Below, one piece after another: positions 56,527 to 64,000 of a DNA stretch of 64,000 bases. The position numbers and the translations under genes are program-made. The stretch is from Ureibacillus sinduriensis BLB-1 = JCM 15800 (GTDB taxonomy: Bacteria > Bacillota > Bacilli > Bacillales_A > Planococcaceae). The stretch's first letter is position 1. The number at the start of each line of letters is the position of its first letter. Under the pieces are notes generated by a model. It saw nothing but the letters and a program-made list of their open reading frames with translations. It was not told where the DNA came from and made no database searches. The stretch spans positions 62,001 through 126,000 of the forward strand of contig NZ_JPVO01000055.1 of the NCBI RefSeq assembly GCF_000772955.1, in the 5' to 3' direction.

Positions 56527-58419
56527 GTGAGCTCTGCCGCAGTTACAAATAATAAGGGCTTTGGAGCAACATTATGGGACTATTTAACAACTGTCGATCA
56601 TAAGAAACTTGGCGTTATGTATTTATTTGCCGGGACTTTATTCTTTGCAATCGCAGGTTTTGAAGCGTTATTAATGCGTCTTCAGTTAATGATACCAAAT
56701 AATGATTTTGTTTCAGCCGGTACATTCAATGAATTATTAACAATGCATGGTACAACGATGCTATTCTTAGCAGCAACACCATTGCTATTTGGCTTTATGA
56801 ACGCAGTCGTACCGTTACAAATCGGTGCGCGTGACGTTGCTTTCCCATTCCTAAACTCTTTAGGATTCTGGTTGTTCTTCTTGGGGGCAATCTTTTTACA
56901 CTTATCATTCTTTTTAGGGGGAGCGCCTGATGCTGGTTGGACTAACTATGCTTCTTTAGCGTTATACTCTCCTGGACATGGTATTGACTTTTATGTATTA
57001 GGTTTACAGATCTCTGGTGCTGGTACGTTGATTTCTGGTATTAACTTCATCGTTACGATCATTACAATGCGTGCACCAGGTATGACATTTATGCGTATGC
57101 CATTGTTTACTTGGACTACTTTAATTACAAGTGCTCTAATTACATTCGCATTCCCTCCGCTAACAGTAGGTTTATTCTTAATGTTGGTTGACCGTATGTT
57201 CGATGCTAACTTCTTCGATCATACTATGGGTGGTAACACAATTATTTGGGAGCATTTATTCTGGATTTTTGGTCACCCTGAAGTATATATCCTAGTTTTA
57301 CCGGCATTCGGTTTATTCTCAGAAATCATTCCGGTATTTGCTCGTAAACGTTTATTCGGATACTCTTCGATGGTATTCGCTACGATTTTAATCGGTTTCC
57401 TAGGATTCATGGTTTGGGCCCACCATATGTTCACGACTGGACTTGGTGCAACAGCTAACGCAATCTTTGCGGTTGCTACAATGGCAATCGCCGTTCCAAC
57501 TGGTATGAAGGTATTTAACTGGATTATGACCATTTGGGGCGGATCGGTAAAAGTAACTGTACCAATGCTTTATGCACTTGGTTTCATTCCATCATTCGTA
57601 GCTGGTGGGGTAACAGGAGTTATGCAGGCTGCTGCACCTCTTGACTACCAACTACATGATTCTTACTTTATCGTAGCTCACTTCCACTACGTAATTGTTG
57701 GTGGTATCGTTACGGCAATCTTTGGTTCGATGCATTTCTATTGGCCAATTATGTTCAACCGTGCTTTAAGCGAGAAATTGGGAGTATGGACTTTCTGGAT
57801 CTTCTTTATTGGATTCCATTGTACATTCTTCATCCAACATTTCCTAGGTTTAATGGGTATGCCACGTCGTGTATTCACATACCAAGCGGATCAAGGTTGG
57901 GATCTATTTAACTTTATTTCATCAATCGGTGCTATTTTAATGGCGATCGGTGTCGTTTTATTAGTGATCAACATCATTATCACTGCTAAATCTAAACCAT
58001 TAAATTGCCGCGATTATTGGGGAGATGGACGTTCACTTGAGTGGGCTATCAAAACTCCAGTACCGTTCTATAACTTTAAACAAACACCACTTGTACGTGG
58101 ATATGACCCGTATTGGTTGGAAAAACATGATGGAAACAAAGAAGGCATGATTTATGCAGAGCCGCTTGGCGACATCCACATGCCGAATAATTCGATTTTA
58201 CCTTTGGTAATGTCAATCGGTATGTTTGTTGCAGCATTTGGTGCTCTATATCATCCAGACGGAAAAGCTTGGGCAATTCCGGTATTGATTCTAGGTTTAG
58301 CAATCACTGTTGGTGCTATGATCGTTCGTTCTGTTAAAGATGATCTTGGTTTCCATGTTCATGTTGAAGAAATCGTAGCAACTGAAGAACATCTTTATGG
58401 AAATGGGGGTAACAAATAA
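56527..58419 (+). CDS. ctaD: Cytochrome caa3 oxidase subunit I
   Basis: This 630-residue, heme a/a3-CuB-containing core subunit has about 14 helices. CuB/heme ligands are visible: GHPEVYILVLPAFG, WAHHMFTTG and LHDSYFIVAHFHYVIVGG, the last with the heme histidines. The chosen start is GTG 56527 (MSSAAVTNNKG): AAGGAGG lies 8 nt upstream, whereas TTG 56509 precedes that RBS. It is longer than minimal COX1 because of the C-terminal extra helices found in caa3 enzymes. It overlaps ctaE by 1 nt. Confidence 0.96.
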   Translation: MSSAAVTNNKGFGATLWDYLTTVDHKKLGVMYLFAGTLFFAIAGFEALLMRLQLMIPNNDFVSAGTFNELLTMHGTTMLFLAATPLLFGFMNAVVPLQIGARDVAFPFLNSLGFWLFFLGAIFLHLSFFLGGAPDAGWTNYASLALYSPGHGIDFYVLGLQISGAGTLISGINFIVTIITMRAPGMTFMRMPLFTWTTLITSALITFAFPPLTVGLFLMLVDRMFDANFFDHTMGGNTIIWEHLFWIFGHPEVYILVLPAFGLFSEIIPVFARKRLFGYSSMVFATILIGFLGFMVWAHHMFTTGLGATANAIFAVATMAIAVPTGMKVFNWIMTIWGGSVKVTVPMLYALGFIPSFVAGGVTGVMQAAAPLDYQLHDSYFIVAHFHYVIVGGIVTAIFGSMHFYWPIMFNRALSEKLGVWTFWIFFIGFHCTFFIQHFLGLMGMPRRVFTYQADQGWDLFNFISSIGAILMAIGVVLLVINIIITAKSKPLNCRDYWGDGRSLEWAIKTPVPFYNFKQTPLVRGYDPYWLEKHDGNKEGMIYAEPLGDIHMPNNSILPLVMSIGMFVAAFGALYHPDGKAWAIPVLILGLAITVGAMIVRSVKDDLGFHVHVEEIVATEEHLYGNGGNK

Positions 58420-59042
58420 TGGAAGAAACTAAATTCACCCCTCAAACTTGGCCCGATAAAGCTGAACAAGCAACTTTGGAAGGGAAAAACAAATTCGTAG
58501 GAATTTGGATTTTCATTTGTAGTGATATCACACTATTTGCCAGTGTGTTTGCTACTTACCTTTCTTTGAAAGATAAAGGCCCGGCAGGTATGGAGTTCTC
58601 TGCAGCTTCATTATTTGAATTACCTTTAGCATTTGTAATGACTATGTTACTTTTAACATCATCATTAACTTCTGTTTATGCAATGTATCACTTGAAAAAC
58701 CATAATTTCAAAGGCGTACAAATTTGGATGAGCATTACTGTACTATTAGGTCTTGGATTCCTTGCGCTTGAGATTTATGAGTTCTATCACTATGTACACA
58801 TTGGGTTTGGTTATACACAATCAGCCTTCTCGTCTGCATTCTTTACATTGGTAGGAACACACGGATTGCACGTAGTCATTGGTTTGGTGTGGATTGTATG
58901 TTTAATCGTTCGTAATGCAAAACGTGGATTAAACCTATATAATGCGCCGAAATACTATGCAGCATCTATCTTCTGGCACTTTATCGATGTAATTTGGGTA
59001 TTCATCTTTACTGTAGTTTACTTGATGGGGGTGTTAGGATAA
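58419..59042 (+). CDS. ctaE: Cytochrome caa3 oxidase subunit III
   Basis: This 207-residue membrane subunit with five predicted helices belongs to the COX3 family (conserved FIDVIWVFIFTVVYL at the C-terminus and HGLHVVIGLVW near 150). ATG 58419 overlaps the ctaD stop by one base (TAATG), a classic coupled junction. It stabilises the subunit I core and is followed 1 bp later by ctaF. Confidence 0.95.
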   Translation: MEETKFTPQTWPDKAEQATLEGKNKFVGIWIFICSDITLFASVFATYLSLKDKGPAGMEFSAASLFELPLAFVMTMLLLTSSLTSVYAMYHLKNHNFKGVQIWMSITVLLGLGFLALEIYEFYHYVHIGFGYTQSAFSSAFFTLVGTHGLHVVIGLVWIVCLIVRNAKRGLNLYNAPKYYAASIFWHFIDVIWVFIFTVVYLMGVLG

Positions 59043-59043
59043 T

Positions 59044-59385
59044 ATGGGACACGATACACAGTTTCAAGCAAAATCTAAAAAGCAGTATGAATATGATCGC
59101 CATCACAATGCGGTTCATATGCGTAAGCAAGTAGTCAATTTTGCTATTATGATTTTCTTAACATTCTTGGCGTTTGCAGTTGTAGTAGCGGATTTTTCAG
59201 CTTATTTCATTAAGCCTGTTATTCTTCTATTAGCTGGTGTTCAAGTTGTATTACAATTATATTCATTCATGCATATGGATGACAAAAAAGCCAGCCACAT
59301 GGGTGTTATTTCTACATTTGTATGGTTTGGTGCAGTAATCGCATTTACGATGTTTTTAACATTCTTAACAATCATTTGGTGGTAA
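59044..59385 (+). CDS. ctaF: Cytochrome caa3 oxidase subunit IV
   Basis: This 113-residue subunit with three helices has a histidine-rich N-terminal segment (YDRHHNAVHMRKQVVNF). The COX4-like family protein is conserved as the last structural gene of ctaCDEF. It starts 1 bp after ctaE. A terminator follows 15 bp on, separating the oxidase genes from ctaG. Confidence 0.92.
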   Translation: MGHDTQFQAKSKKQYEYDRHHNAVHMRKQVVNFAIMIFLTFLAFAVVVADFSAYFIKPVILLLAGVQVVLQLYSFMHMDDKKASHMGVISTFVWFGAVIAFTMFLTFLTIIWW

Positions 59386-59396
59386 GAATGTTGGAT

Positions 59397-59439
59397 AAAC
59401 AAGTCGCTCATCTTTTCGAGCGACTTGTTTTCTTTTTTA
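59397..59439 (+). terminator. Terminator after ctaF
   Basis: Stem AAACAAGTCGCTC/GAGCGACTTGTTT with 9-nt loop, followed by TCTTTTTT. Confidence 0.9.
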
Positions 59440-59571
59440 GCCAATTATAAACATTGTTTCAATATAATATTTTAGCCATGAAACTGCTTTTAATTGTCAT
59501 ACTTCGTTCATTGATGTTACGATGTAAGCGTTCTATAATAGAACTACCGAAGTTTAAAGGAGCTCAAGATT

Positions 59572-60492
59572 ATGCCATTAAATATATTTGGTTTCCAAGC
59601 ACTATGGAGTCCTTATTTAATAGGAGTTATTTTGTTTATCACTGTTGTCTATTTTTTAGTGACAGTTGTCTGGAGAAAAGATTTTAAAGTTAGCGAACCT
59701 CTGAAAAAAGGCGAAGCGGCTTATTTTATACTAGCAATGATTTTGTTGTATGTGATTAAGGGATCTCCAATCGATTTAATGTCTCATATTATGTTTACAT
59801 ATCATATGGTACAAATGGCGTTTCTTCTATTGCTGGTACCGATGCTTATTATAAAAGGTATACCATGGTGGGTGTGGAAAGTAGTTGTGGAAGCACCAGT
59901 TGTTAGGGGCATATTTGCAATCCTTACACAGCCTGTTGTTTCCGCATTTGTATTTGCCATGATGTTTTCGTTGTATCATATGCCGGGTATATTTGATACG
60001 ATCAAGCTTAATGAAACATTGCATGGAATTTTCTCTTTCTTCCTATTTCTATCGGCCTTTTTCATGAACTGGCCTTTGTTTGGTCATATCCCGGGTCGTA
60101 AGCAAATGAAACCTTTGTACAAAATAGCTTATATTATTGCCAATGCGGTATTAATCACGCCAGCTTGTGCTTTAATAATTTTTAACCCTAATCCAATGTA
60201 TTCAACATATACGGAAGGGGAATCTTGGTTAAAAGCGATGGAACTTTGTGTTCCAGCTGCAACATTATCTGGTTTATCACTTTCAGGTCCGGAACTTTTC
60301 AACAATATGAAACCACTTGAAGATCAACAGTTAGGTGGCGTTTTAATGAAAATCATTCAGGAGATTATCTTCGGAATTGTGCTAGCTACTGTGTTCAGAA
60401 ATTGGTGGATACAAGAAAAGCAAGATGATAAGGCGATTACTGAAAATGCATTGAAAGATTTTCAAGCAAAAAAGCAGAGTCAACAATTTTAG
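59572..60492 (+). CDS. ctaG: Cytochrome c oxidase assembly factor CtaG
   Basis: This 306-residue polytopic membrane protein of the caa3-type CtaG family (DUF1404) is needed for active caa3 oxidase in B. subtilis and is unrelated to the mitochondrial-type Cox11/CtaG. The histidine-rich loops MFTYHMVQMAFLLL and FSLYHMPGIFDTI fit a copper-handling role (inference). RBS AAAGGAGCTCAAGATT precedes ATG 59572. It is followed by a DUF420 gene 72 bp on. Confidence 0.93.
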   Translation: MPLNIFGFQALWSPYLIGVILFITVVYFLVTVVWRKDFKVSEPLKKGEAAYFILAMILLYVIKGSPIDLMSHIMFTYHMVQMAFLLLLVPMLIIKGIPWWVWKVVVEAPVVRGIFAILTQPVVSAFVFAMMFSLYHMPGIFDTIKLNETLHGIFSFFLFLSAFFMNWPLFGHIPGRKQMKPLYKIAYIIANAVLITPACALIIFNPNPMYSTYTEGESWLKAMELCVPAATLSGLSLSGPELFNNMKPLEDQQLGGVLMKIIQEIIFGIVLATVFRNWWIQEKQDDKAITENALKDFQAKKQSQQF

Positions 60493-60564
60493 CATAGAGC
60501 TAGAGTAAGGCATTTACTGTCTTCACTAAAAAAGTTATATTACTAAATGTCAGGAGAATGTAAA

Positions 60565-61026
60565 ATGAGTGTACCTATTCTACCTACAATTAGTACTTCA
60601 TTTATTGTTATTAGTGCTGTGTTAGTCGCAATTGGATGGGGTCTAATTTACAAGAAAAAAATCGAAGCACACAAAAAAGTAATGCTAGCTGCAGGGGTAT
60701 CGGCATTAATTTTCTTTATCATTTATGCTTCAAGAACCATTTTTGTCGGGAATACATCATTTGGTGGTCCGGATGATTTGAAAATTTATTACACGTTATT
60801 TTTAATTTTCCATATTACTTTAGCAACAGTTGGAGCAGTATTCGGTATTGTCAGTATTATGACAGGGTTAAAAACGAAACTGAGCATTCACCGTAAAATC
60901 GGACCCATAACAAGCATTATCTGGTTTTTCGTAGCAATTACCGGAGTAGCCGTCTACTTGCTTTTATATGTCTTTTACCATGGTGGCCAAACAACTTCAC
61001 TCATCAAAGCAATATTGGGGTTCTAG
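60565..61026 (+). CDS. ctaM: DUF420 membrane protein (CtaM/YozB-like)
   Basis: This 153-residue membrane protein with four predicted helices is of the DUF420 family. Staphylococcal CtaM, of this family, is required for aa3-type oxidase activity; here the gene is placed right behind ctaG, which supports a role in caa3 assembly. Conserved HxxxA-type segments IEAHKKVMLAAG and LSIHRKIGPITSI. ATG 60565 was chosen over 60547 because CAGGAG lies 8 nt upstream. A strong terminator follows. Confidence 0.85.
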   Translation: MSVPILPTISTSFIVISAVLVAIGWGLIYKKKIEAHKKVMLAAGVSALIFFIIYASRTIFVGNTSFGGPDDLKIYYTLFLIFHITLATVGAVFGIVSIMTGLKTKLSIHRKIGPITSIIWFFVAITGVAVYLLLYVFYHGGQTTSLIKAILGF

Positions 61027-61035
61027 TCTATGATC

Positions 61036-61075
61036 AACAGCCTTTTAGCTTATCTTAAAGGGCTGTTTTTTTCTT
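61036..61075 (+). terminator. Terminator of ctaG-ctaM
   Basis: Stem AACAGCCTTTTA/TAAAGGGCTGTT (one G-T) with 7-nt loop, then TTTTTT. Confidence 0.92.
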
Positions 61076-61145
61076 TTCCAAAATGCTGCAAGTTTTTGTG
61101 GGGACCGAATTTATGTTGATACTGCTAATCTATTTACTAGTTTAA

Positions 61146-61182
61146 TAGAAAAAGGACTGGGAGTATTCATCCAAGTCCTTTT
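61146..61182 (-). terminator. Terminator of the YugN-like gene
   Basis: Minus-strand stem AAAGGACT...AGTCCTTT followed by TTTCTATT. Confidence 0.8.
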
Positions 61183-61193
61183 AAAATGAGCTA

Positions 61194-61559
61194 TTAAGCT
61201 ACAACGCCAAAAGCGGCAAGTTCTTTTTTTACATTTTCTAAAATTTGTTCACATTGTGTTACAAGATGTTTCGGGAATACTTCATCTTCACCGTACTCAA
61301 CACCATGTGGGTAGTAGTATTTTCCAAGTGCAGGCTTGGCAATTGTCAATACAGCTGAGCGATTACCTACGTCTCCGGAAATTGCTTTGCAGAATACACG
61401 TAAATAATAACGACCTTCTTTTAAATCAAAGCGTTTATCGAAAGTCATACGATCAAAATCCCAAGCACCATGACATTCAAGTCCGTTCTTTTCCATAACG
61501 CTAACAAGCAATTCCTGTTCAGCAGTTATATTTTCAAGTGTTTTGTTATCGAAATACAT
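61194..61559 (-). CDS. YugN-like family protein (YlbA position)
   Basis: This 121-residue protein of the YugN-like family begins MYFDNKTLENITAEQELLV and has WDFDRMTFDKRFDL and YYYPHGVEYGEDE blocks. Cytoplasmic, unknown function. RBS AAAGGAGGATTTTTTA precedes ATG 61559. It lies where B. subtilis has ylbA, upstream of and divergent from the CAP-domain gene. Confidence 0.85.
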   Translation of the reverse strand: MYFDNKTLENITAEQELLVSVMEKNGLECHGAWDFDRMTFDKRFDLKEGRYYLRVFCKAISGDVGNRSAVLTIAKPALGKYYYPHGVEYGEDEVFPKHLVTQCEQILENVKKELAAFGVVA

Positions 61560-61708
61560 TAAAAAATCCTCCTTTAGCTAACTCATACATAAGTATACGC
61601 CCATTTTCTATAATAGAGGAAAATTTCTTTAGTTTCAATGGCAACATTGTGTCAACAACTATATTATTGATATAATAGTACCAATAAATATAAAGGATAG
61701 AGACCGTA

Positions 61709-62779
61709 ATGAAAACTCTTTTTCGAATATTGATAGTCCTTTCTTTTCTTGCAATTATCTTTTTTTATTCTACAGGCACAAATAATTACGAACCTTTAGA
61801 AGGACCGAATTCTACTTCTCAAATTTTTCCCAAAACAATCAATGAACCAGAAACTTCCGAGGAGTTCTTGCCACGTCCAGAAACAGGATTGTCGACAATG
61901 ATAGGCAAGAGTAGTAATGAACTATTAAAAGTTTATAGCGATCCATCACGCCTCGACAAATCAGCCTATGGTTATGAATGGTGGGTCTACAATCAAAACC
62001 CAAGCGAGTTTTTTATGTTTGCCGTAAACAATGGTGTTGTAACGCAAGCATATACGAATGCAGAAATGTCTGATATTAGTCCTTATAAAATGGGGCAATC
62101 TCTCGAAGACATTTATGGTATGTCGATTATAGATTCAGAAGTGAGCACAACAATCGAAGATAATGTTTATACGTTTTCGATGAGTGAAGATGATATGAAT
62201 ACGAGGATTTTAACGAAGTTCGATAGTCTTTTCGCACAGCTTTATATCGACAGTGAAACAGGTACGTTAAGCGGCGTTCGATTTATGGACAGCAGAACGT
62301 TGGTCATACACCGTCCCTATGAAATGTCTTTTGTCGGCAAGTTGTTGTCACCGCCTAATCCAACTTCCTATCTAATAGAAGAAAGTAATAGGTCGAATGC
62401 AACGCAAATTTATGACTTGTTGAATGTATTCCGAGTCAACAATGAACTACCGATCCTGGCCGCTCATGATGCTGCAACAATGGTTGCTATGGAGCATAGT
62501 GAAGAAATGTATTCCCAAAGTTATTTGTCCCATGAATCACCAACCAAGGGGTCCTTAAAGGAAAGATTGGAATCTGAAAAAATCGAGTATAAGAACGCAG
62601 AGGAAAATATCGCCACCTCCTATATTGACTCGATTGAGGCAGTACATGGATGGCTAAATTCAAATGCACATCGCAAGTATATGCTGGATGAGTCGTATAC
62701 TCATGTGGGATCTGGATCATTCATGAACTATTATACTCAAATCTTTATTGAAGAAGAGATGGGTCAATTGGAAGAATAA
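61709..62779 (+). CDS. ylbC: CAP/SCP-domain protein YlbC
   Basis: This 356-residue exported protein has an N-terminal hydrophobic signal/anchor (about 5-22), a CAP-associated N-terminal domain (about 65-205) and a C-terminal CAP/SCP (PR-1-like) domain (about 235-350; AHDAATMVAMEHSEEM, SYLSHESP, ENIATSY and NSNAHRKYMLDESYTHVG carry the conserved His/Glu set). Its function is unknown in Bacilli. RBS AAAGGATAGAGACCGTA precedes ATG 61709. Order and length match B. subtilis ylbC. Confidence 0.92.
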   Translation: MKTLFRILIVLSFLAIIFFYSTGTNNYEPLEGPNSTSQIFPKTINEPETSEEFLPRPETGLSTMIGKSSNELLKVYSDPSRLDKSAYGYEWWVYNQNPSEFFMFAVNNGVVTQAYTNAEMSDISPYKMGQSLEDIYGMSIIDSEVSTTIEDNVYTFSMSEDDMNTRILTKFDSLFAQLYIDSETGTLSGVRFMDSRTLVIHRPYEMSFVGKLLSPPNPTSYLIEESNRSNATQIYDLLNVFRVNNELPILAAHDAATMVAMEHSEEMYSQSYLSHESPTKGSLKERLESEKIEYKNAEENIATSYIDSIEAVHGWLNSNAHRKYMLDESYTHVGSGSFMNYYTQIFIEEEMGQLEE

Positions 62780-62788
62780 AGTGTTAAC

Positions 62789-62831
62789 GGACCTCCTAGT
62801 CGAGTAGATTGGCTATAGAGGTTCTTTTTTT
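62789..62831 (+). terminator. Terminator of ylbC
   Basis: Stem GGACCTC/GAGGTTC with a 22-nt, partly paired loop, followed by TTTTTTT. Confidence 0.75.
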
Positions 62832-62907
62832 ATAATAATTTTTAAGCCACGAAAATTTAGTGTCACTATTGGAACCTAGGCATAAAATAGGGAAAAGGAG
62901 TGACAGC

Positions 62908-64000
62908 TTGCAACTAGCAGAACTTTTAAAAGAATGGCCATGTACAGTAAAAGGTGGTTCTATTCGAGTTGAAGTAACTGGAATTGAGGATTATGCACAA
63001 GGTGTCAAAGATGGCGATTTATTCATCGTACGTAAAGGCCGAAAATCCGATGGTTTAAAATATGTGGATATGGCCATAAAAAATGGGGCAATCGGTATCG
63101 TCATTGAAGATGAAAAGCAGTTGGATTCTCTAAAATTAACTGTTCCGGTCATCTGGGTTCCCAACGTCTTGAAATTTATGTCATATAGTGCTGCAAAACT
63201 AAATCAATTTCCGGCTGATGCAATGCAAGTTATCGCAATTACAGGTACAAATGGAAAAACAACAGTTAGTCATTTTATCGGACAGATACTACACGCACTA
63301 CATAAAAACGTAATAGTCATTGGAACAAATGGAATCTACATTAACGGTGTTGAAGTAAATATAGATTACGAGCATTTAACTACACTTCAGCCGAAACATC
63401 TACACAAGATATTGAAAATAGCGGTTAGCCGTGGTGTGGAATATGTCGTCTTGGAAGCTTCCTCTATGGGGCTTGCAAAACATCGCCTGGACGATTGTTC
63501 GATCGATATTGGGGTCTTCTTAAATTTGGCGGAGGATCATATTGAAGATCATGGGTCCTATGATAAATATAAAGCTGCCAAACAACTGCTTGCCACACTT
63601 TCAGATCAACTTGTTTTAAATGGGGACGATTCCTTTTGTCGAACAGTAGGTCTCCAAGCAAAAAAGAAAAAGGCTTATTTTGGTCTTGGAAATCGAGTGG
63701 ATTATCAACTCCAGCTCCTTGCTGAAGGGCTGACGACCTCAACATGTTGCCTGCAAAGCAATAAGGGTCAGAAAGTATTCGCGGTTCCTTTTGTCGGGGA
63801 GCACCATTTACAAAACACGATTGCAGCCATTACAGCTGTAAGTGAACTTGGTTTTTCCATAGAGGATATTTGTGAGGCCGTAAATAAGCTTACTTTGCCG
63901 GATGGCCGGCTAGAAGTAATTGAAAATAATTTAGACATCGATATTTATATTGATTATGCACATACAGAAGCAGCATTAAGAGCAGTTTTGCAAACTTTGA
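62908..64000 (+). CDS. Mur ligase family protein, MurE-like (truncated by window edge)
   Basis: The frame opens at TTG 62908 (AAAGGAG 7 nt upstream) and runs off the right end, giving about 364 residues. It has a Mur-ligase central domain: P-loop GTNGKTT (113-119), glutamate/aspartate-rich LNLAEDHIEDHGSYDKYKAAK (split here: the LAEDHIEDHG block and the carbamylated-lysine region KYKAAKQL), and FVGEHHLQNTIAAI. These match the UDP-MurNAc-tripeptide synthetases. The usual N-terminal DSR nucleotide-recognition motif is replaced (GIEDYAQGV), and the TTP substrate motif reads TTLQP. It is therefore a paralogue and not a normal MurE; the C-terminal specificity motif is outside the window. Confidence 0.8.
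   Translation, partial: MQLAELLKEWPCTVKGGSIRVEVTGIEDYAQGVKDGDLFIVRKGRKSDGLKYVDMAIKNGAIGIVIEDEKQLDSLKLTVPVIWVPNVLKFMSYSAAKLNQFPADAMQVIAITGTNGKTTVSHFIGQILHALHKNVIVIGTNGIYINGVEVNIDYEHLTTLQPKHLHKILKIAVSRGVEYVVLEASSMGLAKHRLDDCSIDIGVFLNLAEDHIEDHGSYDKYKAAKQLLATLSDQLVLNGDDSFCRTVGLQAKKKKAYFGLGNRVDYQLQLLAEGLTTSTCCLQSNKGQKVFAVPFVGEHHLQNTIAAITAVSELGFSIEDICEAVNKLTLPDGRLEVIENNLDIDIYIDYAHTEAALRAVLQTL

Overview
The window is AT-rich, low-GC Gram-positive chromosome. Strong AAGGAGG-type ribosome binding sites, frequent TTG/GTG starts, hairpin-plus-T-tract terminators and near-continuous synteny with the Bacillus subtilis ykuF-ylbC stretch (fadH, darB/ykuL, ccpC, dapH, dapL, ykuU, ykuV, ktrC, rnjA, rpoY, ykrA, def, pdhABCD, speA, yktA, yktB, yktC, ylaF, typA, ylaH, ylaI, ylaL, ylaN, ftsW, pycA, ctaA, ctaCDEFG, ylbA, ylbC) place it in the Bacillales. 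The interspersed genes would fit a Planococcaceae/Caryophanaceae member (Lysinibacillus/Solibacillus-like), but that genus-level placement is inference. No rRNA, tRNA, insertion sequence, prophage or CRISPR array was found.

Layout. 1-3.7 kb: 3' end of polyphosphate kinase, a GGDEF-EAL protein and a NERD nuclease-like protein. 3.79-4.41 kb: about twelve head-to-tail copies of a 51-bp unit, non-coding. 4.6-9.3 kb: dienoyl-CoA reductase, the c-di-AMP-binding protein DarB, CcpC and the acetylated diaminopimelate (lysine) genes dapH-dapL. 9.3-15 kb (mostly minus): an MFS exporter and a polyamine ABC operon, regulator-potABCD, with 4-8 nt overlaps. 15.2-22.2 kb: peroxiredoxin and thioredoxin-like proteins, KtrC, RNase J1-RpoY, a newly seen 23-residue basic micro-ORF, a HAD phosphatase and peptide deformylase. 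22.5-27.6 kb: pyruvate dehydrogenase operon with a possible 29-codon leader ORF. 27.8-34.8 kb: an inserted carboxylate module of CitA/DcuS-like kinase, response regulator, tripartite tricarboxylate transporter tctCBA and an LrgA/LrgB pair. 34.9-44.3 kb: speA, flavoproteins, small conserved proteins, inositol phosphatase and TypA. 44.4-47.0 kb: an NMT1-type ABC importer of unknown substrate. 47-53 kb: YlaI, YlaL, YlaN, FtsW, pyruvate carboxylase. 53.2-61 kb: heme A synthase and the caa3 oxidase operon, with ctaB missing and an unexplained 1.24-kb gap in its place. 61-64 kb: YugN-like protein, CAP-domain YlbC and a Mur ligase paralogue cut by the right edge.

Functionally the window is rich in pyruvate/citrate metabolism: uptake (tctCBA, LrgAB), oxidation (pdhABCD), carboxylation (pycA), control of the citrate branch (CcpC) and respiration (caa3). 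DarB, KtrC and PycA are all linked to c-di-AMP signalling in relatives. The most interesting unexplained items are the 51-bp tandem array, the cationic micro-ORF with its own terminator, the carboxylate module behind pdh, the missing ctaB with its empty gap, and the divergent Mur ligase lacking the usual N-terminal DSR signature.
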